Source: Nitrospirota bacterium
GTDB taxonomy: Bacteria > Nitrospirota > Thermodesulfovibrionia > Thermodesulfovibrionales > UBA9159
Direction: 5' to 3'
Length of the DNA stretch: 64,000 nucleotides
Assembly (NCBI GenBank): GCA_021790195.1
Contig: JAJYIF010000013.1
Location: forward strand, 1 to 64,000
Shown: in pieces, positions 1-8,730 of the stretch
Numbering within the stretch: position 1 is the first letter of the stretch
How the letters are laid out: the number at the start of each line of letters is the position of its first letter
Program-made: the position numbers and the translations under genes
The notes under the pieces: generated by a model
What the model was told of the DNA's origin: nothing
The model's input: only the letters and a program-made list of their open reading frames with translations
The model's database searches: none

Positions 1-954
1 TGCAGCGTCTTCATTGATGAAGGCTGTCTGCTTATAGAAGATTGGGTTTGGAGATCGTGCTTGATATACATATGTACAGCATACTGTGCGGGAGAAGAAA
101 AGACTTGCCTTTTTAACATAGAAGAGATAAATAAATATCTTACATGCCTCTTCTCCTCTTATGAAAAACGCTGCTGCCGAAAGTACCAGCGAGAAAATTA
201 TGCTGTAGCGCATTACTGCCTTCGGTTTCTCATCAAATACGCATGTCATAAAGTAAAGCATGGCTGCCGGCAGCGCAGCGAACAAGGAGAGAATCAGCTT
301 CTGAATGAAAAAGGTCTTCAGGCCGGTCTCGTAAAAGGTGAGACTGTTTAAGAAATAGGATGTGCCGTATAACAGCATGAATATCCCGAAGGCGATATAT
401 TCTCTTGAGGTGACGCCCTTGGCATAGAGGAAAATACAGAACTCGATCCAGATGAATATAAAGGTGAAGAGAATGAAATCAACCCGCATTGCCACATCCT
501 GCCCCCTCAGTTTCCCATCGAGAAGGCTGCCATAGTCTCCGATTACGGCGGGAATTTCCAAAGGACTCTCGGGATAGAGGTTCATCACCTTCACGGAAAG
601 GAGATTCTCTCCCTCCGGCTTGAGAAGCTGTGGGGGCAAGAGATAAAGACGCTCGACCTCTGCGGCCGTCACGAACCTCTCGCCCAGTTTGCCTTCCCCG
701 CTGATTTTAACGCCGTTAAGATAAGTCTCGTCCGCGTCGCCTATGCGTCCGAGGAATACTGCAAGCCGGCTGTCGTTCCCTTTGCTTCTGACTGTGAAAG
801 GAATGTTCTTCCATTCGCTTGCTTCAAGTAACGATGCGCAGGTCAAACAAAAGCAAACAGAGAGGCAAAGAAAGACACAAAAAACCAATGCTTTAGGACA
901 AATGGTAGAAGCCGTCTTCTGCCTTAACTGTATATAGGGTCTTTCCCTACACAT
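1..954 (-). CDS. 7TM-DISM-like membrane sensor, 3' end missing
   Basis: An open frame of 318 codons runs off the left edge without a stop, starting at ATG 954 behind a strong ribosome site (GGAGGGG, 7 nt before ATG). It begins with a hydrophobic export segment rich in Cys and Leu (residues about 22-42). An extracellular beta-rich segment of about 140 residues follows, containing the pattern RIGDADETYLNG typical of the jelly-roll fold found before 7TM-DISM receptors. After that come hydrophobic helices (VDFILFTFIFIW, YIAFGIFMLLYG, KLILSLFAALPAAML). The architecture suggests a periplasmic ligand sensor coupled to an unseen cytoplasmic output domain, often a cyclase, GGDEF or kinase. The family call is from domain order only. 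The last roughly 50 visible residues look less hydrophobic, so a frameshift near the edge cannot be excluded. Confidence 0.6.
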   Translation of the reverse strand, partial: MCRERPYIQLRQKTASTICPKALVFCVFLCLSVCFCLTCASLLEASEWKNIPFTVRSKGNDSRLAVFLGRIGDADETYLNGVKISGEGKLGERFVTAAEVERLYLLPPQLLKPEGENLLSVKVMNLYPESPLEIPAVIGDYGSLLDGKLRGQDVAMRVDFILFTFIFIWIEFCIFLYAKGVTSREYIAFGIFMLLYGTSYFLNSLTFYETGLKTFFIQKLILSLFAALPAAMLYFMTCVFDEKPKAVMRYSIIFSLVLSAAAFFIRGEEACKIFIYLFYVKKASLFFSRTVCCTYVYQARSPNPIFYKQTAFINEDAA

Positions 955-1289
955 GTAAAGTCCCCTCCAGTATCCTCGTTCAAGCGAAGCAGCTATTTTG
1001 CGTTATTATACCTCAAATATCTTGGAGGGGCATTCCGCACGCGACAGCAACCGGCAGGGTGTTTCTTTTCGGGAGTAACTTTGCTATGTATCAAGAATGC
1101 ATCAGTGTGGACTTCAGGAAGAATATAACATCAGCCAAAAGGTCACTTCAGGGTGGAGAAGATGGTATAACTGAAACCTCAACGTAGCTTTCATCCTTTT
1201 TGGATTCAAAAGCAAATCCAGCCCGTCTGTTATCGAAGTAACAAATATGTCCGCTGATTTCACGCCTCTTTGTCAAAAACTTGTCCTTG
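955..1289. other. Intergenic leader region with inverted repeat
   Basis: No gene was seen here. The stretch holds an 8-base inverted repeat, CCCCTCCA (962-969) and TGGAGGGG (1023-1030). On the minus strand the upstream arm is complementary to the ribosome binding site of the 7TM gene. A TATAAT-like -10 (1005-1010, minus strand) lies between the two arms without a convincing -35. If transcription starts upstream of 1030, the arms could mask the ribosome site. If it starts at the TATAAT, only one arm is transcribed. Confidence 0.3.
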
Positions 1290-1634
1290 TCATACGACGC
1301 CGCCTTCGCCCAATATCTCGCCTATTACGTGCTCATCGGGTTTTGGAAGTCCGGCTATCTTCCAGGCCGTCAACGGGTCGATAAATTTTTCACTGTAACA
1401 ATCCTTTGACATATGGACCCTCCTGCAGACACCTCTCAGGACCGGAAACGCGTTATATTGTTTGTAGTAGTCCCTCATGAACTTTATAATGTCCATCCTG
1501 TCATGGCCGATGTCATCCAGGCCTTCCTTCCGCGCCAACACCATGGCGACCGATTCGTTCCAGTCATTGAGATTGACGAGATACCCTTCGTCATCCACCT
1601 CAACCCTTGCTCCTGCACACTCGATTACCGGCAT
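1290..1634 (-). CDS. DsrC/TusE-family sulfur-carrier-like protein lacking the C-terminal Cys
   Basis: A 114-residue protein with ATG behind AAGGAGGTCG. The fold signature of DsrC/TusE/DsvC is clear: the N-terminal 'DEGYLVNLNDWNE', the helix 'IIKFMRDYYKQYN', and near the end 'AWKIAGLPKP', which matches the conserved KIAGLPKP of the family. Canonical DsrC has the reactive penultimate Cys just after KP, and often a second Cys ten residues earlier. Here the chain continues as DEHVIGEILGEGGVV with no Cys in that arm, while two Cys lie earlier (VCRRVHMSKDC). It therefore probably does not carry persulfide the classical way and may be one of the regulatory or degenerate DsrC paralogs. It stands alone, convergent to nothing obvious and downstream of the antiporter. 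Confidence 0.8.
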   Translation of the reverse strand: MPVIECAGARVEVDDEGYLVNLNDWNESVAMVLARKEGLDDIGHDRMDIIKFMRDYYKQYNAFPVLRGVCRRVHMSKDCYSEKFIDPLTAWKIAGLPKPDEHVIGEILGEGGVV

Positions 1635-1750
1635 ATCCGACCTCCTTCAAAGAATTTTCAATCAACCGAAAATATTTATTCTCTTCTTAAATAATTATAA
1701 CAATTTCAGAGAGAACGGCCACTGGGAAATGCGACCGGACCAGCAGGTTC

Positions 1751-2968
1751 CTATCGCGGACTTGAAGCGCCTTCTTTTGTCAGCCAACGATTTCCTGCAA
1801 ACATCGTTCCCATTGCCCCAAGCGGTGCGGTGAGGATAATGGCGAAAACGGCTATCGCGAGGATAATGTCGCCCCCTCTCACGCCTGCCTCAAGCGGGAC
1901 CGCGCCGATGGCGGCCTGCACTGTGGCCTTCGGTATATATGAGATCACGCAAAAGAGCCTTTCCTTGAAGTTGAGGTCGGTATGCATAACAGCGATATAT
2001 GTGCCTACGCTTCTGGCCGCGAGACCTGTCAGTATCAACAGCGCTCCTGCAAGGCCGGCGTTATAGACAACCCTTATGTCTACCTGCGCACCCACGAGGA
2101 CAAAGAGTATTATTTCAGCGAATATCCAGACCTTTGAAAGTTTGTCCGATATCTTATGTGCCCGTATTTCTGCCTTTTCGAGCAAGATAAATCCGATGGC
2201 CATTACGCCCAGGAGCGGGGAGATCGCAATCTTCGATTTCACAGCGTCCTCAATCCAGATAAGGAGGACCGAGACCGAAATGACCACCATTGTCATCTTG
2301 GTGGCCCGCAGATGGTAGCGCTCAAAGACGCGGTATAGCACATACCCCAGGGCAGAGCCGACCGCCATGCCAAGAAGAATTGACACCGGAATATCGACAA
2401 GCCTGATGAGGGGATTGCCTGCGGTCCCTGCATACATCCCGAGCACGGCGGAGAAGACTACTATTGTGTAGGCATTGTCCATGGACGCCGAGGCGAGGAT
2501 TAGGGAGGGGATGCCTTTGTTTGTGCCTCGTTTTTGATCGGAGAACTTTATCATTGCCGGCACTATAACAGCCGGTGAAACTGCTGCGACGGTAAATCCG
2601 AGAATCGCCGCCTCGACATGGCTCATGCCGAAAAGAAAGGGGGCGGACAAGGTGATAGCTATGCCCTCAAAGGTGGATGGGATAAAACTCATGAGGAGTA
2701 TCGGTCTGCCCATGCTGATGATTCTCTGGGCCTGTATCTTGAGTCCGGCCCTCAGGAGTATAACAACAAGGGCCGCCATCCTGAAGTCTGCGGACATCTT
2801 AAACAGCTCGGGCTGGATCACGTTCAAGACATGCGGGCCGCAGAGCATTCCGACGAGGAGCATTCCGACGAGTCCCGGCAATCTTATTCTTCTGAAGAGA
2901 TAGTCGAAAAACAGTCCCAGAAGAACGATCAATGCAATACTTGCGGCCACGAGATGCCTCCTGCTCAA
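1751..2968 (-). CDS. Cation:proton antiporter of the NHA (SLC9B-like, CPA2) type
   Basis: A 405-residue polytopic membrane protein with about 12 hydrophobic segments. Motifs shared with bacterial and animal NHA antiporters are visible: 'VVILLRAGL', 'GFTVAAVSPAVIVPAM' and 'NKGIPSLILASASMDN'. NHA/CPA2 carriers normally have Asp-Asp in transmembrane segment 5 (SFDD in SLC9B proteins). Here the aligned pair is Asp-Asn (SMDN), so the ion-binding Asp is replaced, which could change coupling or ion specificity. It would exchange Na+ or another monovalent cation for protons across the inner membrane. The start is the ATG at 2968; a repeat element lies just upstream between it and the divergent pssA. 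Confidence 0.8.
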   Translation of the reverse strand: MSRRHLVAASIALIVLLGLFFDYLFRRIRLPGLVGMLLVGMLCGPHVLNVIQPELFKMSADFRMAALVVILLRAGLKIQAQRIISMGRPILLMSFIPSTFEGIAITLSAPFLFGMSHVEAAILGFTVAAVSPAVIVPAMIKFSDQKRGTNKGIPSLILASASMDNAYTIVVFSAVLGMYAGTAGNPLIRLVDIPVSILLGMAVGSALGYVLYRVFERYHLRATKMTMVVISVSVLLIWIEDAVKSKIAISPLLGVMAIGFILLEKAEIRAHKISDKLSKVWIFAEIILFVLVGAQVDIRVVYNAGLAGALLILTGLAARSVGTYIAVMHTDLNFKERLFCVISYIPKATVQAAIGAVPLEAGVRGGDIILAIAVFAIILTAPLGAMGTMFAGNRWLTKEGASSPR

Positions 2969-2978
2969 AAATTAAAAA

Positions 2979-3039
2979 ACTCCTGCGACCCCCACTCGCT
3001 CCCCCTTGGCAAGGGGAGGTTGGAGGGGGTGGCAGGAGT
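2979..3039. repeat. Interspersed palindromic repeat (REP-like)
   Basis: ACTCCTGC (2979-2986) pairs with GCAGGAGT (3032-3039). Inside, CCCCTT-GGC-AAGGGG (3002-3016) makes a second perfect hairpin, with further C5/G5 pairing between. This G/C-run palindrome resembles short dispersed repeats common in environmental bacterial genomes. It sits between divergent genes (antiporter and pssA), so it is not an ordinary terminator. Confidence 0.5.
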
Positions 3040-3206
3040 CATCAGTTCCGAGTTAAGTCGAAACGGTTATCGGTGAACCCCATCACCGTGTGAAACAACG
3101 AAATAAGATAACAGCAAGCTGCGTGAGAAGTCAAACTGCAGGAGACAAGGTCGCATCTGGCTGAAAGAAGTTACATTTTTTTGTCCGCATTCGTCCTTTT
3201 TTTCAT

Positions 3207-3212
3207 TATAAT
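3207..3212 (+). promoter_or_regulatory. -10 element of pssA (likely leaderless mRNA)
   Basis: A perfect TATAAT ends 9 nt before the pssA ATG at 3222, which places the transcription start within about 3 nt of the start codon. No Shine-Dalgarno lies in AAGACTTAT. The -35 is weak (TTGTCC at 3181, spacer 20). Confidence 0.5.
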
Positions 3213-3221
3213 AAGACTTAT

Positions 3222-4028
3222 ATGGCCTTCAGATACAGAAGAAGTCAGGAGAACCATCCCAAGAAGGGTATCTATCTTTTGCCCAACACTCTTACGCTCT
3301 GCGGGATGTTCTGCGGCTTCTATGCTATCCTTTCGGCGATAAACGGGAATTTTCTCTATGCAGCGTGGGCGATAGTGCTTGCGAATATATTCGACGGTCT
3401 TGACGGCTGGATCGCGCGGCTGACGAACACCACAACGCGCTTCGGGATCGAGCTGGATTCCCTGTCGGACCTTGTAGCCTTCGGGGTGGCGCCTGCGGTG
3501 ATGATGTACAAGTGGTCCCTGATGCCCTTCGGCAGGCTTGGATGGGCCGCGACATTTCTCTTTATAGCCTGCGGCGCGCTGCGTCTTGCCCGCTTCAACA
3601 TACAGACGGGTATGCCGGGCTCCAAGGCGTTCAAGGGAATGCCCATACCCGGCGCTGCTACGGTCTTGTCATCCATAGTGATATTTTATTATGAATTCCG
3701 GACCGGCCTGCCCGACAAGAATGTCTTCTTCCTCATAATCACTATCCTTCTCGCCCTCCTTATGGTCAGCACCATACGCTACCACGGACTGAAGGAGATC
3801 GACTTCAGGGAGAAAAAGCCGTTCTGGTTCCTCATCGTGTTCGTACTGGGCCTTTTCGTCCTTTTCATACACCCTTCCACGGCCATATTCGTCTTTGCAA
3901 TGTTGTACCTTATTTGGGGTATAATTGAAAACATCTACCTTTTGGTTAAGAGGAGAAGACTGAAGCAGAAAGCGGAGATTACCGGTAAGGAGTCAGAGGT
4001 GAAGGATGAGGATCATCAGGATATTTGA
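3222..4028 (+). CDS. pssA: CDP-diacylglycerol-serine O-phosphatidyltransferase
   Basis: A 268-residue integral membrane enzyme that makes phosphatidylserine from CDP-diacylglycerol and serine, the precursor of phosphatidylethanolamine. The CDP-alcohol phosphotransferase signature is complete: 'DGLDGWIAR' (about residues 59-67), then Gly, Asp and Asp in 'FGIELDSLSD'. Hydrophobic segments fit about 7-8 membrane helices. The N-terminal sequence 'KGIYLLPNTLTLCGMFCGF' is characteristic of the PssA subfamily. The gene overlaps leuA by 23 nt, an arrangement that implies one transcript. No Shine-Dalgarno precedes the ATG, and the -10 element suggests a leaderless message. Confidence 0.93.
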   Translation: MAFRYRRSQENHPKKGIYLLPNTLTLCGMFCGFYAILSAINGNFLYAAWAIVLANIFDGLDGWIARLTNTTTRFGIELDSLSDLVAFGVAPAVMMYKWSLMPFGRLGWAATFLFIACGALRLARFNIQTGMPGSKAFKGMPIPGAATVLSSIVIFYYEFRTGLPDKNVFFLIITILLALLMVSTIRYHGLKEIDFREKKPFWFLIVFVLGLFVLFIHPSTAIFVFAMLYLIWGIIENIYLLVKRRRLKQKAEITGKESEVKDEDHQDI

Positions 4029-5526
4029 TACTACATTGCGGGACGGCGAGCAGTCCCCGGGCGCGTCGATGAACGTCGAGGAAAAGATACAGGTGGCCAA
4101 ACAGCTCGTGCGGCTCGGGGTCGATATTATCGAGGCTGGTTTTCCCATCGCCTCACCGGGTGATTTCGAGGCGGTAAGACGCATTTCGTCCGAGGTCAGG
4201 GGCGCTGTCATTGCCGGGCTCGCCAGGGCCAGGGAAGAGGACATAAAGAGGGCCTGGGAGGCGGTCAAGGACGCTCCGAAGAAACGAATTCACACCTTCC
4301 ATTCCACTTCTGACATACATCTGAAGTATCAGTTCAGGGTCAGTCGCGAAGAGGCGCTGAAAAGGTCCGTGGAGATGGTAAGACTCGCAAGGAGCTTTGT
4401 GAAGGATGTTGAGTTCTCTCCGATGGACGCAACAAGGACCGGGATCGGATATCTCCTGGACGTTGTAGAAGCGGTGGTGGAGGCCGGCGCGTCCACAGTG
4501 AATATCCCGGATACGGTAGGGTACACCACTCCGGCTGAATTCGGGGCGATGATAAAGGCGATCAAGGACAGGATCGGCGGGAAGGCCGTGATCTCAGTGC
4601 ATTGTCATAATGATCTCGGGCTGGCTGTTGCGAATTCACTCGAGGCCATTGCCAACGGAGCGGGACAGGTGGAATGCACCATCAACGGAATCGGCGAGAG
4701 GGCGGGAAATTGCTCGATGGAAGAAGTCGTGATGGGGCTGAAGACCCGAAGGGATTTTTATCGTGCCGATACGAAGATAAATACGAAGGAAATCATCCGT
4801 ACGAGCAGGCTCGTGACGAGGATCACGGGCATACCGGTGCAGCCGAACAAGGCCATTGTGGGGGCGAACGCCTTTGCGCACGAGTCGGGCATCCATCAGG
4901 ACGGTCTGCTGAAGGAAAAGATGACCTATGAGATAATCCGTCCGGAGACGATAGGTCTCCATCATACGGAGCTCGTTCTCGGGAAGCATTCGGGCAGGCA
5001 CGCCTTCAAGACGAGACTGAAGGAGCTTGGATACGAGCTCAGTCCCGAGGAGGTGGAGACAGCCTTCAAGAAATTCAAGCACCTGGCCGACCAGAAGAAG
5101 GACATCTTCGATGAGGACATCGAGACCCTTGTTTCGGAAGAGGTCTCTAAGATACCCGAGACTTATAGTCTGGTTGACCTCTCCGTCAAGAGCGGGATCA
5201 AGGTGAAGCCTTCTGCAACGCTGAAACTGAAGGTGAAAGGCCGCTTGATAGAAAAAACGGCCCGGGGGGACGGGCCGGTGGACGCCGCATACAAGGCCAT
5301 CGCCTCCGTCTCTAAGACGAAGAGCGATCTCTTGAAGTTTGAGGTCAAGAGCATAACCGGCGGCACCGACGCCCTCGGCGAAGTCATGGTCTCCCTCGAA
5401 GAGGACGGGAGAAAGGTGAGGGGACAAGGGGCCGATACCGATATTATAGTGGCCGCAGCCAAGGCGTATGTGAATGCGCTGAACAAGCTGGCGGTGAGAA
5501 GAAGACATGATCGCCCGTCCTCATAG
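4006..5526 (+). CDS. leuA: 2-isopropylmalate synthase
   Basis: 506 residues, the usual length of full LeuA. It condenses acetyl-CoA with 2-oxoisovalerate in the first committed step of leucine synthesis. The N-terminal TIM barrel begins with 'DTTLRDGEQSPG' (residues 7-18), containing the catalytic Arg and metal-binding Asp. The His-x-His metal ligands are in 'SVHCHNDLGLAVANS' and the Gly-rich motif is 'NGIGERAGN'. The C-terminal part (about 390-506) is the leucine-binding regulatory domain, so feedback inhibition is expected. The start lies inside the end of pssA with a GAGGTG site a few nt upstream. Citramalate synthase is a less likely alternative given the close fit to LeuA motifs. Confidence 0.93.
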   Translation: MRIIRIFDTTLRDGEQSPGASMNVEEKIQVAKQLVRLGVDIIEAGFPIASPGDFEAVRRISSEVRGAVIAGLARAREEDIKRAWEAVKDAPKKRIHTFHSTSDIHLKYQFRVSREEALKRSVEMVRLARSFVKDVEFSPMDATRTGIGYLLDVVEAVVEAGASTVNIPDTVGYTTPAEFGAMIKAIKDRIGGKAVISVHCHNDLGLAVANSLEAIANGAGQVECTINGIGERAGNCSMEEVVMGLKTRRDFYRADTKINTKEIIRTSRLVTRITGIPVQPNKAIVGANAFAHESGIHQDGLLKEKMTYEIIRPETIGLHHTELVLGKHSGRHAFKTRLKELGYELSPEEVETAFKKFKHLADQKKDIFDEDIETLVSEEVSKIPETYSLVDLSVKSGIKVKPSATLKLKVKGRLIEKTARGDGPVDAAYKAIASVSKTKSDLLKFEVKSITGGTDALGEVMVSLEEDGRKVRGQGADTDIIVAAAKAYVNALNKLAVRRRHDRPSS

Positions 5527-5614
5527 GATCTGATCCCGGTTGCGTCGGGCGTATGACACTATGTCTGCTTCCCCGGCGTGCGACTTTCCAATTCAGCTCC
5601 CTGGTAGTAAAACA

Positions 5615-5644
5615 TTGGAAAAAAAAGGGAATTTCATGTATGAT
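5615..5644 (+). promoter_or_regulatory. Promoter of thrS-infC-rpmI-rplT
   Basis: TTGGAA (5615-5620), spacer 18, TATGAT (5639-5644). It predicts a leader of about 25 nt before the proposed AUU start of thrS, with GGAGGT in that leader. Confidence 0.5.
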
Positions 5645-5675
5645 AACTATTCATTTTTGATCGGAGGTGTTTGAG

Positions 5676-7568
5676 ATTAAGATCGTATATGCAGGCGGTA
5701 AAGCAGAGTCCGGAAGCCTTTCCGATATAGAGTCGAAGCTGAAGAAAGGGAAGGCCCTGGCTATAAAGGTCGAAGGCGATCTTAAGGATATATCGATGAT
5801 CGGACAGCTTGGCGATGACACTGTCCTTGAGGCGATCACCTTCGATTCGGCGGAGGGGAAGGAGATTTTCCGCCACAGCACTTCCCATATAATGGCCCAT
5901 GCGGTGAAGGAGCTTTTCCCCGAGGCCAGGCTCGCCATAGGGCCTTCGACCGAAGAGGGTTTTTATTACGACTTCGACCTGGAGAGGACGCTGACACCTG
6001 AAGACCTGGCGCGCATCGAAGAGAGGATGTCGGAGATCATAAAGAGCAATAATCGCTTCGGCCGGAAGGTCATGGCTCGCAAAGACGCTATCGAGCTCTT
6101 CAAAAAAGCGGGTGAGAATTATAAAGTAGAACTGCTGAACGAGATCACGGATGAGGAAGTCTCTCTTTACGAGGAAGACGGTTTTGTAGACCTCTGCCGC
6201 GGACCGCACGTTCCGTCGACCGGCGTTATTCGCGCCTTCAAGCTCCTGAGCATCGCCGGGGCATATTGGAGAGGGAATGAAAAGAACAAGATGCTCCAGC
6301 GCATATACGGCACTGCTTATGACGACAAGAAGGGACTGAACGAATATCTGACCTTTCTCGATGAGGTCAAGAAGAGAGACCACAGAAAGCTCGGGAGGGA
6401 GCTCGATCTCTTCAGTCTGAACGAAGATATCGGTCCGGGTCTTATCCTGTGGCATCCCAACGGCGCGATCATCAGACGGGCGATAGAAGACTTCTGGCGG
6501 GACGAGCACGCAAAGGCCGACTACAAACTTCTCTTCAGCCCCCATATTGCGAAACTTGACCTCTGGAGGACGAGCGGACACTGGGACTTTTACCGCGAGA
6601 ACATGTACTCTCCTATGGAGATCGAGGAAATTGAATACGAGCTGAAGCCGATGAATTGTCCCTTCCATATTCAGGTCTATAAAAGCAACCTCAGGAGTTA
6701 CAGGGACCTGCCGGTCCGGTACGCGGAACTCGGCACTGTTTACAGATACGAGCGCTCGGGGGTTTTACACGGTCTATTGAGGGTGAGAGGGTTCACTCAG
6801 GACGATGCCCATATCTTCTGCAGGGAGGACCAGATCGAGGAGGAGGTAGTGAGGGTCCTCGATTTCACCGTCTTTGTGCTCAGGACCTTTGGGTTCGACA
6901 AATATGATATCTATCTCTCGACAAGGCCTGAGAAGTATGTAGGCTCGCCGGAAAATTGGGAGCGCTCCACCGAGGCTCTGAAGCATGCGCTTGAGCTTAA
7001 GGGACTTTCTTATTCGATCGATCCGGGCGAGGGCGTTTTCTACGGGCCGAAGATCGACATTAAGGTGAAGGACTCCCTCAACAGGGCGTGGCAGTGCAGC
7101 ACGATACAGGTCGATTTCAACAATCCGGAAAGGTTCGATGTAGGCTACAGAGGGAGCGACGGCAGGGAGCACAGGCCTATAATGATACACCGCGCGCTCA
7201 TGGGTTCTCTCGAAAGATTTTTCGGCATACTGGTGGAGCATTATGCGGGTGCGTTTCCTCTCTGGCTCGCTCCTGTTCAGACAGCTGTTCTCACCATTGC
7301 AGAGAGACACGCTGATTATGCCTTGAATGTCGCCGGCAGGCTCAGGGCCGAAGGGATAAGGGTCGAGTCCGACCTCGCCAATGAAAAAATAGGCCATAAG
7401 ATCAGGGAGGCCACTATCAGAAAAATCCGGTATTCGGTTATAATAGGCGACAAAGAAGTCTCGGAGGGCTTGCTTTCCGTCAGAAGAAGGAACGGTGAGA
7501 ATCTCGGATCGATGGCATTCGAGGATTTTCTGGGGCTGATTAAAGCGGATATCAAACTCAGGAGGTGA
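5676..7568 (+). CDS. thrS: Threonyl-tRNA synthetase (proposed AUU start)
   Basis: A class II aminoacyl-tRNA synthetase of about 630 residues charging tRNA-Thr. Order: a TGS domain (first 60), the second additional (editing) domain with 'HSTSHIMAHAV', the catalytic core with the zinc Cys in 'MNCPFHIQ' (about residue 328) and 'HRALMGSLERFFGILVEHY', and the anticodon-binding domain. The only in-frame ATG/GTG/TTG near the start is GTG 5667, which lies inside the GGAGGTG ribosome site and so cannot use it. AUU at 5676 is 7 nt after GGAGGT, and from there the protein starts 'MKIVYAGGK' exactly where TGS domains begin. I therefore prefer AUU 5676. It heads the translation operon with infC only 4 nt downstream. 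Confidence 0.92.
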   Translation: MKIVYAGGKAESGSLSDIESKLKKGKALAIKVEGDLKDISMIGQLGDDTVLEAITFDSAEGKEIFRHSTSHIMAHAVKELFPEARLAIGPSTEEGFYYDFDLERTLTPEDLARIEERMSEIIKSNNRFGRKVMARKDAIELFKKAGENYKVELLNEITDEEVSLYEEDGFVDLCRGPHVPSTGVIRAFKLLSIAGAYWRGNEKNKMLQRIYGTAYDDKKGLNEYLTFLDEVKKRDHRKLGRELDLFSLNEDIGPGLILWHPNGAIIRRAIEDFWRDEHAKADYKLLFSPHIAKLDLWRTSGHWDFYRENMYSPMEIEEIEYELKPMNCPFHIQVYKSNLRSYRDLPVRYAELGTVYRYERSGVLHGLLRVRGFTQDDAHIFCREDQIEEEVVRVLDFTVFVLRTFGFDKYDIYLSTRPEKYVGSPENWERSTEALKHALELKGLSYSIDPGEGVFYGPKIDIKVKDSLNRAWQCSTIQVDFNNPERFDVGYRGSDGREHRPIMIHRALMGSLERFFGILVEHYAGAFPLWLAPVQTAVLTIAERHADYALNVAGRLRAEGIRVESDLANEKIGHKIREATIRKIRYSVIIGDKEVSEGLLSVRRRNGENLGSMAFEDFLGLIKADIKLRR

Positions 7569-7572
7569 TAGC

Positions 7573-8079
7573 ATAAGTAAGGACATCGGAAAAGAGATAA
7601 GGGTAAACACGAGGATTTATGCAAAGAGCGTGAGACTCATCGATTTAGATGGGCATCAGGCGGGTGTAATGTCCGTGAGGGATGCCCTGAGGCTGGCCGA
7701 GGAAAGAGGTCTGGATCTTGTCGAGGTCGCTCCGAACTCGGTGCCCCCGGTATGTAAGATCATGGACTTCGGGAAGTACAAGTATCAGCTTGCCAAGAAG
7801 CATACCGTGAGAAAGACCATTGAGGTGAAAGAGGTGAAGCTGAGGCCGCAGATAGACGAGCATGACCTCGAGTTGAAGGCCAGAAACGTCAGACGTTTTC
7901 TCGACGAGGGCAACAAGGCTAAGATTTCGATGCTCCTGCGCGGGAGGGAAATGGTGAGGCCCGATCTTGGAATGAAGGTCTTTGAAAGATTGACGCAGTT
8001 GCTCGACGGGAAATTTAACATAGAACAAACGCCCAGGTTGGAGGGCAATCATATCAACATGGTTATAGCGCCGAAATAG
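7573..8079 (+). CDS. infC: Translation initiation factor IF-3 (AUA start)
   Basis: 168 residues. IF-3 binds the 30S subunit and checks start codon-anticodon pairing. The IF-3 N-terminal motif continues upstream of the first ATG/GTG codons: '[16 protein letters not shown]' precedes 'VRLIDLDG'. The frame is open back to AUA at 7573, which sits 6 nt after the near-complete anti-SD match GGAGGTGAT. IF-3 genes commonly start at rare codons (AUU in Escherichia coli), allowing autorepression, and AUA fits that logic. The core '[15 protein letters not shown]' and the C-domain '[13 protein letters not shown]' are intact. It sits in the canonical infC-rpmI-rplT order, 4 nt after thrS. Confidence 0.93.
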   Translation: MSKDIGKEIRVNTRIYAKSVRLIDLDGHQAGVMSVRDALRLAEERGLDLVEVAPNSVPPVCKIMDFGKYKYQLAKKHTVRKTIEVKEVKLRPQIDEHDLELKARNVRRFLDEGNKAKISMLLRGREMVRPDLGMKVFERLTQLLDGKFNIEQTPRLEGNHINMVIAPK

Positions 8080-8092
8080 TCAGGAGGTTTTA

Positions 8093-8290
8093 ATGGCCAA
8101 ACTTAAGACTCACAGGGGGGCCGCGAAGAGGTTCAAGGTCACGGGCACCGGAAAGGTGACGCGCAGCAAGGCGAATAAGAGCCACATACTCACCGGAAAG
8201 CCTGCGAAGAGAATGAGAAAGCTCAGGAAGAGGACCACTGTGAGGGACGTTGATCAGAAGAACATTAAGCGGCTTCTGCCGTACGGATAG
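8093..8290 (+). CDS. rpmI: Ribosomal protein bL35
   Basis: 65 residues, highly basic, with the bL35 hallmark '[19 protein letters not shown]' at the N terminus and '[10 protein letters not shown]' after it. AGGAGG lies 6 nt before the ATG. It is the second gene of the conserved infC-rpmI-rplT unit and belongs to the 50S subunit. Confidence 0.97.
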   Translation: MAKLKTHRGAAKRFKVTGTGKVTRSKANKSHILTGKPAKRMRKLRKRTTVRDVDQKNIKRLLPYG

Positions 8291-8349
8291 AGAATCGTGA
8301 TTCGTAATGTGTAATACGTTACAGGTTGCGACTGAAGAAGGAGGAGTAA

Positions 8350-8709
8350 ATGCCGAGAGCAAAAGGCGGATTTAAGACAAGAAGACGCAGAAAGAAGATA
8401 TTGGAGAGGGCCAAGGGATACTACGGCGCCAAGAGTCGTCTTTTCCGGATAGCTACCGAGGCCGTCGACAAGGCGTTGCAGTATGCCTATCGCGACAGGA
8501 AGAACAAGAAGCGCGAGTTCAGGGCCCTGTGGATTACTCGCATCAATGCTGCTGCAAGGGCTCAGGGTCTTACATACAGCCAGCTTATGTCAGGGCTCAA
8601 GAAGGCCGAGATCGGTCTGGACAGGAAGGCGCTGGCCCACATTGCGTACCATGATCCCAATGCATTCGCAAGTATCGCCGAGACCGTAAAAGCAAAGCTC
8701 GCGTCGTAG
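8350..8709 (+). CDS. rplT: Ribosomal protein bL20
   Basis: 119 residues, normal for bL20, starting '[16 protein letters not shown]' behind AGGAGG. It is an early 50S assembly protein. It also represses its own operon in other bacteria by binding the leader mRNA; the 59-nt gap before it shows no obvious operator. A strong hairpin and U-run follow the stop. Confidence 0.97.
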   Translation: MPRAKGGFKTRRRRKKILERAKGYYGAKSRLFRIATEAVDKALQYAYRDRKNKKREFRALWITRINAAARAQGLTYSQLMSGLKKAEIGLDRKALAHIAYHDPNAFASIAETVKAKLAS

Positions 8710-8730
8710 CGGCGGTCCGGAATCTGAAGG

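Noticed and set aside
61-351. 96-aa plus-strand frame at the left edge
   Set aside because: The minus strand is open over the whole 1-954 stretch with a strong ribosome site and a sensible domain order.
5634-6668. 344-aa open frame opposite thrS
   Set aside because: Antisense shadow of a conserved synthetase.
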